A DNA stretch of 64,000 nucleotides, from assembly GCA_015063685.1 (NCBI GenBank), contig SVTR01000012.1:1-64000 (forward strand), in the 5' to 3' direction. Below the pieces are notes generated by a model that worked only from the letters and a program-made list of their open reading frames with translations, searched no databases and had not been told where the DNA came from. Made by a program: the position numbers and the translations under genes. This stretch comes from Oscillospiraceae bacterium (GTDB lineage Bacteria; Bacillota; Clostridia; Oscillospirales; CAG-272). Of the stretch, positions 34,691 through 43,443 are shown piece after piece (the stretch's first letter is position 1; each line of letters begins with the position of its first letter).

Positions 34691-35477
34691 GCATCTGAAA
34701 CACCTGCACAAGATCGAGTTCGTCATCACAAACGCCTGCACGGGACGCTGCAAGCACTGCTCTGAAGGAGATCATACCGCGCGCGGGGCGTCCATCGATC
34801 CCCAAATCGCCGCCGATGCGGTGAGAAAGATCGCTGCCAAGTACGACATCCAAACCGTCATGACCTTCGGCGGGGAGCCCCTTTTGTATCCCGACGCGGT
34901 GTTAGCCATCATGACTGCTGCCAAGGCGTTGAACATCCCCAAGCGGCAGATCATCACCAACGGTTATTTCTCCAAGGATCCCGCCCGCATCCGCGAGATG
35001 ACGGAGGGACTGGCCGAGAGCGGCGTCAATGACCTGCTTTTATCGGTGGACGCCTTCCATCAGGAAACGATACCGCTTGACGTAGTGAAGCAGTTTGCCG
35101 CAAGCGCCAAGGCATGTGGCATACCTATTCGACTTCAGCCCGCGTGGCTGGTGAGGGTTGATCACGACAACCCCTACAACAGGCGAACTTATGAGATCCT
35201 TGAAAGCTTTACCGATATGGAGATATCCGCAAATGAGGGGAATATCATCTTCCCCGAGGGAAATGCGCTGAAATATCTCGCCGAGTACTTTGCGGGTGAG
35301 ACCCCTGAAAATCCTTATGCGGAAGATCCCTTCGATGTGCGTTGTGTGTCCTTCGCCCCCAACGGAGACGTGCTTGGAGGGAATGTCTATCAATGTGATA
35401 TAGTGGATATTCTGGAAAATTACAGACCGCAAGGGAAGGATATGGCTTCGGAACATAAGAAAAATAAGACGGAGTGA
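34683..35477 (+). CDS. Radical SAM protein
   Basis: 264 residues. The cluster motif is CTGRCKHC (CX3CX2C) at about residues 19-26, followed by the GGEP motif in TFGGEPLLYPD, ITNGYFS and LLLSVDAFHQETI. There is no long Cys-rich SPASM tail; two Cys lie near the end (DVRCVSF, YQCDIVD). Substrate unknown. Neighbours with nucleotide-type folds (Nudix, P-loop kinase) may hint at a small-molecule modification (inference). ATG 34683 is chosen because it overlaps the Nudix stop; the frame runs further upstream without a ribosome site. Confidence 0.88.
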   Translation: MNEHLKHLHKIEFVITNACTGRCKHCSEGDHTARGASIDPQIAADAVRKIAAKYDIQTVMTFGGEPLLYPDAVLAIMTAAKALNIPKRQIITNGYFSKDPARIREMTEGLAESGVNDLLLSVDAFHQETIPLDVVKQFAASAKACGIPIRLQPAWLVRVDHDNPYNRRTYEILESFTDMEISANEGNIIFPEGNALKYLAEYFAGETPENPYAEDPFDVRCVSFAPNGDVLGGNVYQCDIVDILENYRPQGKDMASEHKKNKTE

Positions 35478-35487
35478 GCGAGCGTAA

Positions 35488-35979
35488 ATGAAAAAAATCA
35501 TTGTCATCGGCTGTCCAGGCAGCGGTAAAAGCACCTTTTCACGTGCCCTGCATCATAAAATGGGGATTCCTCTGTATCATCTTGATATGATGTATTGGAA
35601 TGCGGATAAAACCACCGTGGAAAAAAACGTGTTCTCAGAGAGGTTGTCTGCCGTACTTGAAAAGGATGAGTGGATCATTGACGGCAATTACGGCTCAACC
35701 ATGGAGATGCGAATGATGGCGTGTGATACGATTATTTTTCTCGATTATCCCACGGATATCTGCCTTGACGGCATTCAGAGGCGACGCGGAAAGTCACGAA
35801 GTGATATGCCGTGGATAGAAACCGAAGAAGATGAAGACTTTATGGCGTTTATAAAAACTTATAACGAACAGCAACGCCCTAAGGTGCTTTCATTGCTTGA
35901 TAAATACTGCGGCAAACGTGTGGTAATTTTCACGAGCAGGGAAGAAGCAGACGCGTTTTTGAAAGGAGAAGCTCTATGA
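35488..35979 (+). CDS. P-loop kinase-like protein (adenylate kinase/FlaR type)
   Basis: 163 residues. Walker A is GCPGSGKST (residues 8-16), followed by LYHLDMMYW and [14 protein letters not shown], the pattern of the small topology-modulation (FlaR) or adenylate-kinase-like family, and an RRR lid ([10 protein letters not shown]). Likely phosphorylates a small molecule; substrate unknown. The ATG follows GGAGTGAG and lies 10 bp after the radical SAM gene; the end overlaps the GNAT start (ATGA). Confidence 0.88.
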   Translation: MKKIIVIGCPGSGKSTFSRALHHKMGIPLYHLDMMYWNADKTTVEKNVFSERLSAVLEKDEWIIDGNYGSTMEMRMMACDTIIFLDYPTDICLDGIQRRRGKSRSDMPWIETEEDEDFMAFIKTYNEQQRPKVLSLLDKYCGKRVVIFTSREEADAFLKGEAL

Positions 35980-36518
35980 TTTTACAAACACCTCGCCTCA
36001 TCCTCCGTCCGTGGAGAGAGAATGATGCTGAGGCACTATATATATACGCTCGTGACCCGGAGGTGGGACCCCCTGCGGGGTGGCCGCCCCACACAAGCGT
36101 AGAAAACAGCCGCGAGATCATCCGCACTATACTGTCCGCCCCCGAGACCTATGCCGTTTGCCTCAAGGAAAGTGGGATGCCTATTGGTAGCGTTGGCCTG
36201 CATCGCAACGACCTGGCGTGCCATGATGACGAGTACGAGCTGGGCTATTGGATTGGTAAGTCCTTTTGGGGACAAGGCCTGATTCCGGAGGCCTCCCGCG
36301 AGGTGCTGCGCTACGCCTTTGAGGATCTTGGCATGAGCCGTATTTGGTGCGGTCATTACGATGGAAACATCAAAAGCCGCCGTGTGCAGGAAAAGCTGGG
36401 CTTTGTTTATCATCACACCACCGAAGGCATCAAGCTTGAGCAGCTTCACGAAATTCGCACGGGGCACGTCATGCTGATGACGAGAGAAATGTGGGAAAGG
36501 GTGACGAAGCACGCTTGA
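35976..36518 (+). CDS. GNAT acetyltransferase, RimJ/RimL-like
   Basis: 180 residues. The acetyl-CoA fold is shown by [38 protein letters not shown] (the pyrophosphate loop) and [13 protein letters not shown]. This group acetylates ribosomal-protein N-termini, amino groups of antibiotics or other amines; the target is not known. It starts in the ATGA overlap with the kinase gene and ends the operon. No clear terminator was found in 36519-36626. Confidence 0.92.
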   Translation: MILQTPRLILRPWRENDAEALYIYARDPEVGPPAGWPPHTSVENSREIIRTILSAPETYAVCLKESGMPIGSVGLHRNDLACHDDEYELGYWIGKSFWGQGLIPEASREVLRYAFEDLGMSRIWCGHYDGNIKSRRVQEKLGFVYHHTTEGIKLEQLHEIRTGHVMLMTREMWERVTKHA

Positions 36519-36626
36519 GAATCTCTGCATAGTCCACTCCTTTTGAGGGGGGGCGATTTGTTGACCAAAGAAAAGCATTTGGTTTTGTTCACATTGCCAA
36601 AATTGTAATGATCTGGAACATTTCTC

Positions 36627-36655
36627 TTGTGCAGTGATAAGAATTATGTTATAAT
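36627..36655 (+). promoter_or_regulatory. Promoter of the secreted TIM-barrel gene
   Basis: TTGTGC (36627-36632), 17-bp spacer, TATAAT (36650-36655). Its position rules out the ATG at 36662 as start. Confidence 0.75.
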
Positions 36656-36700
36656 AATAGCATGAATGCCCCTATTTTCCTTGAAAGGAGATTTGCCCTT

Positions 36701-38482
36701 ATGAAAAAACAGATTGCTCACAGATCTATCCGTTTCCTTTGCCGTGTCATGGCAGCCGTCATGCTGCTCTCGACTCTGGCCCTCCCCACCATGGCTCTGA
36801 CCGCCCACGCCGAGGATGCCGTCGAGGAAGAAGTGGACGCCGAGTATGAAGCCAAGAAGAAAGCCTACCGCGAGAAGATCATGGCGGATGACGTCACAAC
36901 CGACGATTTGCTCATCGGCTCTTGGGTGACCTTCTACTCCTTTGAGAAGGACAGCTATGAGTATCAGCTGGATCAGATGGCCGCCGCGGGCCTCAACTTC
37001 AATATGTTTCCTCGGGATTTCGGCTCGGGATATATGTATGACGCCGAGTACTGGAACAATATTGAGGAGCAGTACGCTAAGCGCAACATGATTTACCAGA
37101 TGAACGGCAGCATGGCCGAGAAGAATATCGCCATCGGCGTGGAGTACGCCGCGGGCAAGGAGCATTGCGTGGGCTATCACGTGGTGGATGAGCCTACCGC
37201 AGACAAGTTCCCCGAGATCGCCCGTCTGGTGAAGCTTTACCGTGAGGCGGATGAGACCCGATACCCCATGGTCAACCTCTTCCCCAGCTACGCCCCCGAA
37301 TGGGCCCTGGGCGGCACCTATGAGGAGCACGTCACCAATTTTGTCCAGACCATTGGTGCCGAGAACATCGAGTACCTGTCCCACGACTACTACCCCTTCC
37401 GCGACGGCGGCGTGGTGCTGACCGACATCTTTGCCGACATGGAGGTGCTCCGCAAGGTGGCCTATGAGAACGGCAAGCTCAAGACCCACGCCTTCCCTCA
37501 GTCCACCGCCTGGAACGGCACCCGTATGCCCACTGTCAATGAGATGCGTTGGAATGTATACGGCTACCTGGCCTATGGCTTCAAGGCTCTTTCTTATTTC
37601 AACCTGGTTTGCCCCGGCTCCTCCGATACTGAGGGCGAGGGCTTCCGCGACTCCCTCATCTATCGTGACGGCACCATCCGCGATCCCGAGCTTTTCGCCG
37701 CCTTCAGCGAGCTGAACTGGGAGGTGCGCGGCCTGTCCTCCATCCTCATGAATCAGGACGTAGCCCATGCATACCACACCGATAAGCAAACGGCAAATGT
37801 GGAGTATCTCCCCGAGGATTTCTTTATCCAGCCCGAAGGACGCAGAAGCGAGTTTATCATCAGTGTGATGGAGCCCAAGGAGGGCGATGATCAGTATATC
37901 ATGATCTTCAACAAAAATTATTTGAGAAAGAAAATGACCGGTAGTTTTTTGGTTGATCTGTCGGGCGATGTTAAATGGCTGGAATATTTCGATCCCTTCA
38001 CCGGTGAATATACTCCCGTGAAGCTGGAGGATGGCGAGATGAAGGAGACCTTCCTTGCAGGCGAGGGCAGAGTGTATCGCCTTCGTACCGACGAGCCTCC
38101 CAAGGAGCCCGAGGTTACCGAACCCGCTACCGAGCCCATAACCGAGCCCGTGACCGAGCCCGTGACAGAACCTGCCACCGAGCCTGAGACCGTACCTGTG
38201 ACCGAATCCGTCACGGAGCCTGTGACAGAACCCGTTACCGAATCTCATACCGTGTCTGTGACAGAATCTGCTACCGAAGCAGTTACCGAACCGGCAACCG
38301 AGCCCGCCACCGAGCTCGCTACCAAGCCTGTTGCCGAGTCTTCTGCCGATCTTTCTACCGAGGCGTCTACCGAAGTCTCCACCGGAGAGGCAGAGTCAGG
38401 CTGTGGCTCCACCCTGGCAATAGGGGGATTACTGCTGGCTTTGTTGGCTGCTATCCCCGTTATGTATCGCAGGAAGGAATAA
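36701..38482 (+). CDS. Secreted TIM-barrel glycosidase-like protein with C-terminal anchor
   Basis: 593 residues. A Sec signal peptide (to about 38, ALTAHA) is followed by a barrel-like domain (about 50-400). Its motif GYHVVDEPTADKFPE has the Asp-Glu-Pro seen at the acid/base position of several clan A glycosidases; a second acidic residue is not certain. A small beta domain follows (about 400-470), then a linker of TEP(V/A) repeats and the tail ESGCGS, a hydrophobic stretch and RRKE. Substrate unknown. ATG 36701 has AAAGGAG upstream. A perfect terminator follows, into which a MITE has inserted. Confidence 0.82.
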   Translation: MKKQIAHRSIRFLCRVMAAVMLLSTLALPTMALTAHAEDAVEEEVDAEYEAKKKAYREKIMADDVTTDDLLIGSWVTFYSFEKDSYEYQLDQMAAAGLNFNMFPRDFGSGYMYDAEYWNNIEEQYAKRNMIYQMNGSMAEKNIAIGVEYAAGKEHCVGYHVVDEPTADKFPEIARLVKLYREADETRYPMVNLFPSYAPEWALGGTYEEHVTNFVQTIGAENIEYLSHDYYPFRDGGVVLTDIFADMEVLRKVAYENGKLKTHAFPQSTAWNGTRMPTVNEMRWNVYGYLAYGFKALSYFNLVCPGSSDTEGEGFRDSLIYRDGTIRDPELFAAFSELNWEVRGLSSILMNQDVAHAYHTDKQTANVEYLPEDFFIQPEGRRSEFIISVMEPKEGDDQYIMIFNKNYLRKKMTGSFLVDLSGDVKWLEYFDPFTGEYTPVKLEDGEMKETFLAGEGRVYRLRTDEPPKEPEVTEPATEPITEPVTEPVTEPATEPETVPVTESVTEPVTEPVTESHTVSVTESATEAVTEPATEPATELATKPVAESSADLSTEASTEVSTGEAESGCGSTLAIGGLLLALLAAIPVMYRRKE

Positions 38483-38517
38483 CAAAAGCGTTAAAAGAAA
38501 AGCAATAACATGATAAA

Positions 38518-38560
38518 AATCCCCCAATAGGGTACATACCCTATTGGGGGATTGGTTTTT
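38518..38560 (+). terminator. Terminator of the TIM-barrel gene
   Basis: Stem AATCCCCCAATAGGG / CCCTATTGGGGGATT followed by GGTTTTT; the MITE begins inside the T-run. Confidence 0.9.
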
Positions 38561-38721
38561 GGGCATCTCTAAAAACTCATCGCACGCCGATATGACGGTG
38601 CTTTTTCCGTCATACGTCACAAAATTCTTTCGCATAGGGCCAACTATGCGTGCAGATTTTTGTTTAGTCTGACGAAAAAATCCCCCGCATCTCGCCGCAC
38701 GCTGAGTATTTAGAGATGCCC
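38561..38721. mobile_element. MITE-like element, copy 2 (161 bp)
   Basis: Same 19-bp terminal inverted repeats as copy 1, flanked by TTTT on both sides (38557-38560 and 38722-38725). No coding capacity. Confidence 0.85.
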
Positions 38722-38776
38722 TTTTGAAAATACGGGTTTAATTTGCTGCTTTGCTATACTTGGTCAGAATGTGAGA

Positions 38777-41700
38777 TCAGCTTTCTACCTCAACGCCGCG
38801 AACCACGGTCATAATGCAGAGTCCATCGGAATCGTTTAGGGGAACCAACGCAAATATCACGTCCACCTTCTGTCCCGCATAGGCGGCGAGATCAGCACAG
38901 ACACCGGAAGGAATGCCCTCAGTGCCTTGGAAAACGATCTTGTCGGGGTGCTCTGTGACCTTGTAACCCGAAGCGGAGAAGAACTGGTTGGCAGAATTGG
39001 CGATACCCTCGTTGAGGCTGACATCTCCAAAAGAGGTTTGGGCATACAAACTGCACTCCTGCCAGGTCTTTCCTCCATCTGCCGACCACATGTACTTGTC
39101 AATGCCGCCATTGGCCACAGCCCAGCCCGCCAAAGCCAGCTTGCTGCCGTCCACGGTAGAGTTGTTGTAGTCCATGAGATCCAGGGGCTTGTCGGAGTTG
39201 GTTCCGCGGGCGTCGTAGGCGCCGTCGCCATCCCCCTTACCGTTGATAAAGTCGATCATGGAGGCATATCGCACGTCTGAGATAGTCCATCCGGATGTGG
39301 GGTCAACGTAGTAATTGGGATTCATGATGTCCTCCGCATCGGGGGAAGCGCCCGTAGCGAAGTCAAGCGTACCTGCTATTACGCCGCCCTTGTAGATCTC
39401 ACCGATACCGGTTTGGTTATGCTTGCAGATATTGTCCAGACTGTCTGCCATAGCTACGTAAGCAATGTCAACGTAAGTATCCGCAGAGACGGGGGTATTG
39501 AAAATATCAAAGCGGAGGTACAGGGCCGTGTAAGAGCCGCTGGAGTCTGCCTCAAAGGTGGGGAGCATCTGATCGGCCATATCTACGAGGAGCACGTGCC
39601 ACTCACCGTCAGCAATGAGGGAGTTCACCATGAAGCTTTCACCGGCCTGTGCATCGGGATGCTTGGTGCTGATGAAAAATTCGAAATGAATCTTGTCAGG
39701 ATTATTTTCGGGAAGGCGATACTTAACAGCCAGATATTGGCCGGTGGGGCTGAGATCCGAATTTTGATATGCCCGGAAGAAGGCTTCGGCTGCGCCGTCA
39801 CCGCTGCCAAAGATACGTACATAGCTCTCATCCTCGGAAATTTCGGTCTTGCCGATGCCGCCGGCACCCACGGTAGCCTGCTTAAGCTCCTGTCCCGCGA
39901 CCAAAACCTTCATATTGGAGCTCTCGTGGGAAGCTCCGCCCTCTTCAGGCCAACCGGTAAAGTCCTTGCGGGCCACGACTCTGAAGGAACGGCTCTCGGC
40001 GTTGTCCATGTTGAAGGCAAACGCGTAGGAGTAGGTGCCGTCACGATCATAATAAACGGTGTATCCATCATAGAAGTGAGCGTGTCCCTTTATATCGGGG
40101 GTTTGTGAGGAGTTGACCGTCAGCTCTACCCACTTACCGTTTATCTTTTCATAGATGATGGGAGCAGTCAGCTTTTCAAAGCCGTAGACACGGACAGCCT
40201 TGTTATTGGAACCTCCGGAAACTGTAAACTCGGCGGACTTACCGTCTGTCGACTTGACCTTGGGCAGATATACGCTATCCATAGCCTCGCCGTCCTGCAC
40301 CGTCAGCTTGAGAGGATTCAAACAGGTGTTCTCACGGATCTTTTGCATATTGGAATCATCTGTGGAGGTATAGAAGCCCCAGGGAGAGATGATGATGCAG
40401 AGCTTCATGGTGTCGCCTGCCTTCAGGGTGGTTGCACCCAGATCCAGGGACAGGCTATACTTGGCATTGGAACCTGTCAGAACAAAGCCGGCGTCGCAAG
40501 CTTCGCCGCCGATGATAAATTCGGAGTCGGCGATGATAAAGCCCAGATTGACGTTGTTCGTCGCCCAATCGGGGGTGTCTGCCTTGAGATCGTAGAGAGC
40601 AACGTAGGGGAAGTTGTCACCTAGCTTGATAACTTCGGGCCTGAGCCTCAAATTGGTTTCAGCATGGACGATCTCGTTGTTCTCACCGAGATAACCGATC
40701 TTCTGATATTTGCCTGCGTATCCCTCGAGAGAGTAGAAGGAGAAGTCCTTGGCAAAGTCTGCAATGGAGATATCCTCCAGCACCGTGTAGTTGATCTCAT
40801 AATAGGCGCGGAGCTCATCAGTTTCGGGAAGCTCCAAATGGTTGTAGGAAGCCTTGATACGACCGTCATCCGAGATATAGTCCATCTTCACGTCGGTGTA
40901 GACGGGACCGGAGGAGATGATATCGTTGTGATAATTTTCGGTAGCGGAATAGTTACCCTCGGCATCGGTGTACTGGAGGAAGTACTGGAAGCCGCCGTGG
41001 GTATGCTGGGGCTGGTTGCTGTAGCCCTGACCCTCGGGAAGCTCGAACCAGTAGGGCATGGACATGGAGCGGAAGTCGGGCAGGGTCCACAGATCGCGCG
41101 CACCGTACAGAGGGCTGATGCAGCTGGTTTCGGTGGTACCTAAAGAGAGGTGATAGTAGGGCCAGAAGAACTGGATAGAGGAGAGCTGCTTCAAGGGAAT
41201 CTGACCCCAGTTCATATAAAGATTCAGCACCGTCAGCTCAGTTGTGCTTCCCGCTTTGACACAAACAGGGAAGTAGGTTTCGGAGTAAGAGGGGTCTCCG
41301 GGATCGAAGATAGGCTCTTCGTTCTCGCCCTTGAAGTTCTTATAGATCATGACAGGAATGGGCAGGAGCATATCATCCTTGTCCAGTACCAATGCATTCT
41401 CGCCGCAACCTCCCTCAAAGTAGGTGTAGACGTAAATGTTGCGGTCACTGTCGTTGCCCTTTACCGCGACGTCGGCGGTATAGTGGCGGTTTTGCTCTGT
41501 AAAGAAGGGCTCGTTAAATCCTGTGCCACCGATCTTGAACTTATAGGCGCCGCGCAGTACATCGTAGCCCAGGTAGCTTTCGCCGCTGACTGTTTCCAAA
41601 GGGTGGCGCTCAATCTCAGCCTCACGAAGGAAGGCATCGAAATCGTGATTTTCATCGGTATAGAGGCGGTGACCCATGTAAAAGTCGTCAGCTGTGGTAT

Positions 41701-43183
41701 TGGGATCGTAGTGAAGGACACCACCCTCAGGTGTGGCAGTCTGTGTGACCGTATAGATACCGCCCTCCAAGGAGATCTCCAGCTTTCCGCTATTCTCATG
41801 AGGCAGAAGAATAAAGCCCAAAATGCCCACGTCCTTGATGTCAAAGGCCGCATACTCGCAGGTAGCGAAGTCAACGCCGTCAAGGGAATCGTGGATGCTA
41901 TTGGCATCCTTGATCATCAGCTTGGCAACGGTATCAGCGGAAATGCTTGTCATGAAGCCCATCCCCTCAATACCCTCCACCTCGGAAGAGGCGACAAAGT
42001 GAAGCACCTGATTCATTTTGTCGGAGTAAGTGTGGAAGGTGCGATCCAGCAGTACGGCGGGAGCGGAGGTGTCCAGATGGATAGCCTTGATGTCCTTGAT
42101 TTCCACCTTTTCACCGGGGTTGCCGATGTCAAAGCGCAGGGAGGTAACGATGTCTGTGTAATCGGGGGCGGTATTCAATGCTACCGTATAGGTGTTCCAT
42201 TCTCCGTTAGCCTCGATATCAAAGCGTATCTCCTGCTCGGGATTATGTCCGGTTTTAGAACCGGCAATGAAGTAAAGATAACCTTCCGTGGAAGAGGTTT
42301 TGACCGAAAACTGTACCGCGTTGTATGTTTCGGCAGGGAAACACAGTCCTTTTTGATTTTTGTTTGCAACGGTATAAACGTAAGGGTCGGCACCGTCAGC
42401 GGTATAGGAAATCATGCCGTCATTGACAGTAAGGTCCTTTACCTGATTGCTTTTAACGGTAGCTTTGGTGATTTTAAAAGGCATCTCCGTGGTGATGCTT
42501 GCGCCCCCCATGAAGTTTTGGCCCATGATGTGGGTGTCGTAGTAGTAGTAGCCCATGCGGTAAATATTGGTGTGAGGCGCGGCGGTAGAATCGGATGCCC
42601 AATATGTCTTGCCGTCGTCCATGGCAATGAAAACGTCCATGGTGTTCTCAATATAAGGCTGTCCCTTGGCATTGGTCAGAGAGGCTATCAGATTTGGCTG
42701 GGAGGAGGAGAGGGTATATTCCAGGCCCATATTCATGTTTTCAATGCGGTACGCCGTGCGCTTGACGTTGGCGTAATAGGCCTGCACTCGATCAGCCAGA
42801 CGGTTCGCGTGCATGATGGTGTCAGCATAGGGACCCGTGATGATGGGCTCAACATATTCCGTGATGCTTTCTGTTTCGCTCATAGTTTCATCCTCAACCT
42901 TTCCTTCAGTTTCGGTCTCAGTTTTATCCATAGGCTCGCTTTCGGGTTCTTCCGTGGTTTCATCCGCAGGCTCACCTATAGTTTCACCTGTGATACCACC
43001 CGTGATTGCATCATCGGGTTTGCTTTCCGCGGTGCTTTCCGGATTTCCCTCGGGATTGGGGGAGGTGGCTACGGGATCAGCCGTGGTTTCGAGAGGCTCG
43101 GCCTCGCTCTTGCAGGAGGAGAGTACTCCGCATATCAAGAGAGTACAGCAGAGTGTCATCAGCAAAAAAAGTTTTAGCTTCAT
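38777..43183 (-). CDS. Large multidomain lipoprotein of unknown function
   Basis: 1468 residues. The lipoprotein signal ends in VLSSC (Cys about residue 23). An acidic Thr/Glu/Pro linker follows to about residue 100. The rest looks like beta-rich extracellular modules. Two segments share a signature: about 290-365 (NGEWNTYTVAL, SLRFDIGN) and about 1150-1240 (DGEWHVLLVDM, YLRFDIFN), which resemble carbohydrate-binding jelly rolls. The middle (about 680-1050) has no family I recognise and no evident catalytic motif. The C-terminal 200 residues include WSADGGKTWQECS, like a sialidase Asp-box (SxDxGxTW). Likely glycan binding or processing (inference). ATG 43183 is chosen for the AAAGGAAG upstream; 84 extra codons are open but lack a ribosome site. 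Confidence 0.82.
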   Translation of the reverse strand: MKLKLFLLMTLCCTLLICGVLSSCKSEAEPLETTADPVATSPNPEGNPESTAESKPDDAITGGITGETIGEPADETTEEPESEPMDKTETETEGKVEDETMSETESITEYVEPIITGPYADTIMHANRLADRVQAYYANVKRTAYRIENMNMGLEYTLSSSQPNLIASLTNAKGQPYIENTMDVFIAMDDGKTYWASDSTAAPHTNIYRMGYYYYDTHIMGQNFMGGASITTEMPFKITKATVKSNQVKDLTVNDGMISYTADGADPYVYTVANKNQKGLCFPAETYNAVQFSVKTSSTEGYLYFIAGSKTGHNPEQEIRFDIEANGEWNTYTVALNTAPDYTDIVTSLRFDIGNPGEKVEIKDIKAIHLDTSAPAVLLDRTFHTYSDKMNQVLHFVASSEVEGIEGMGFMTSISADTVAKLMIKDANSIHDSLDGVDFATCEYAAFDIKDVGILGFILLPHENSGKLEISLEGGIYTVTQTATPEGGVLHYDPNTTADDFYMGHRLYTDENHDFDAFLREAEIERHPLETVSGESYLGYDVLRGAYKFKIGGTGFNEPFFTEQNRHYTADVAVKGNDSDRNIYVYTYFEGGCGENALVLDKDDMLLPIPVMIYKNFKGENEEPIFDPGDPSYSETYFPVCVKAGSTTELTVLNLYMNWGQIPLKQLSSIQFFWPYYHLSLGTTETSCISPLYGARDLWTLPDFRSMSMPYWFELPEGQGYSNQPQHTHGGFQYFLQYTDAEGNYSATENYHNDIISSGPVYTDVKMDYISDDGRIKASYNHLELPETDELRAYYEINYTVLEDISIADFAKDFSFYSLEGYAGKYQKIGYLGENNEIVHAETNLRLRPEVIKLGDNFPYVALYDLKADTPDWATNNVNLGFIIADSEFIIGGEACDAGFVLTGSNAKYSLSLDLGATTLKAGDTMKLCIIISPWGFYTSTDDSNMQKIRENTCLNPLKLTVQDGEAMDSVYLPKVKSTDGKSAEFTVSGGSNNKAVRVYGFEKLTAPIIYEKINGKWVELTVNSSQTPDIKGHAHFYDGYTVYYDRDGTYSYAFAFNMDNAESRSFRVVARKDFTGWPEEGGASHESSNMKVLVAGQELKQATVGAGGIGKTEISEDESYVRIFGSGDGAAEAFFRAYQNSDLSPTGQYLAVKYRLPENNPDKIHFEFFISTKHPDAQAGESFMVNSLIADGEWHVLLVDMADQMLPTFEADSSGSYTALYLRFDIFNTPVSADTYVDIAYVAMADSLDNICKHNQTGIGEIYKGGVIAGTLDFATGASPDAEDIMNPNYYVDPTSGWTISDVRYASMIDFINGKGDGDGAYDARGTNSDKPLDLMDYNNSTVDGSKLALAGWAVANGGIDKYMWSADGGKTWQECSLYAQTSFGDVSLNEGIANSANQFFSASGYKVTEHPDKIVFQGTEGIPSGVCADLAAYAGQKVDVIFALVPLNDSDGLCIMTVVRGVEVES

Positions 43184-43286
43184 AACTATGGCTTCCTTTC
43201 CGTTGAGTATGAATTTGCCAATTGGACATAAACGATTTGTCTCGGGCAGACCTGGGATTTTCAAGTGGGAGAAAATCTTTGCGTAT

Positions 43287-43315
43287 ATTATACAATAAAT
43301 GAGCCAATATGTCAA
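43287..43315 (-). promoter_or_regulatory. Promoter of the 1468-aa lipoprotein gene
   Basis: Minus strand TTGACA (43310-43315), 17-bp spacer, TATAAT (43287-43292). Confidence 0.88.
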
Positions 43316-43375
43316 GAATATTTTGGAGCATATGATGGATGTTGCCAATCTTTTATGCAGGGACACTAAATGAAA

Positions 43376-43421
43376 AGAGCCGAATTCTCCACCTGAAGGG
43401 TGAAACGAATTCGGCTTTTTG
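43376..43421. terminator. Terminator downstream of the Gfo/Idh/MocA gene
   Basis: Stem AGCCGAATTC / GAATTCGGCT with an inner CACC...GGGTG; T-runs on both strands. It lies just after the minus-strand stop at 43444. Confidence 0.8.
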
Positions 43422-43443
43422 TATGAAATCGGCATGAGAAGGG

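Noticed and set aside
36662-36700. Upstream ATG for the TIM-barrel protein
   Set aside because: It lies 7 bp after the -10 element and would spoil the signal peptide; ATG 36701 has AAAGGAG.
41150-43177. 675-codon plus-strand frame
   Set aside because: Antisense of the 1468-aa lipoprotein, no start signal.
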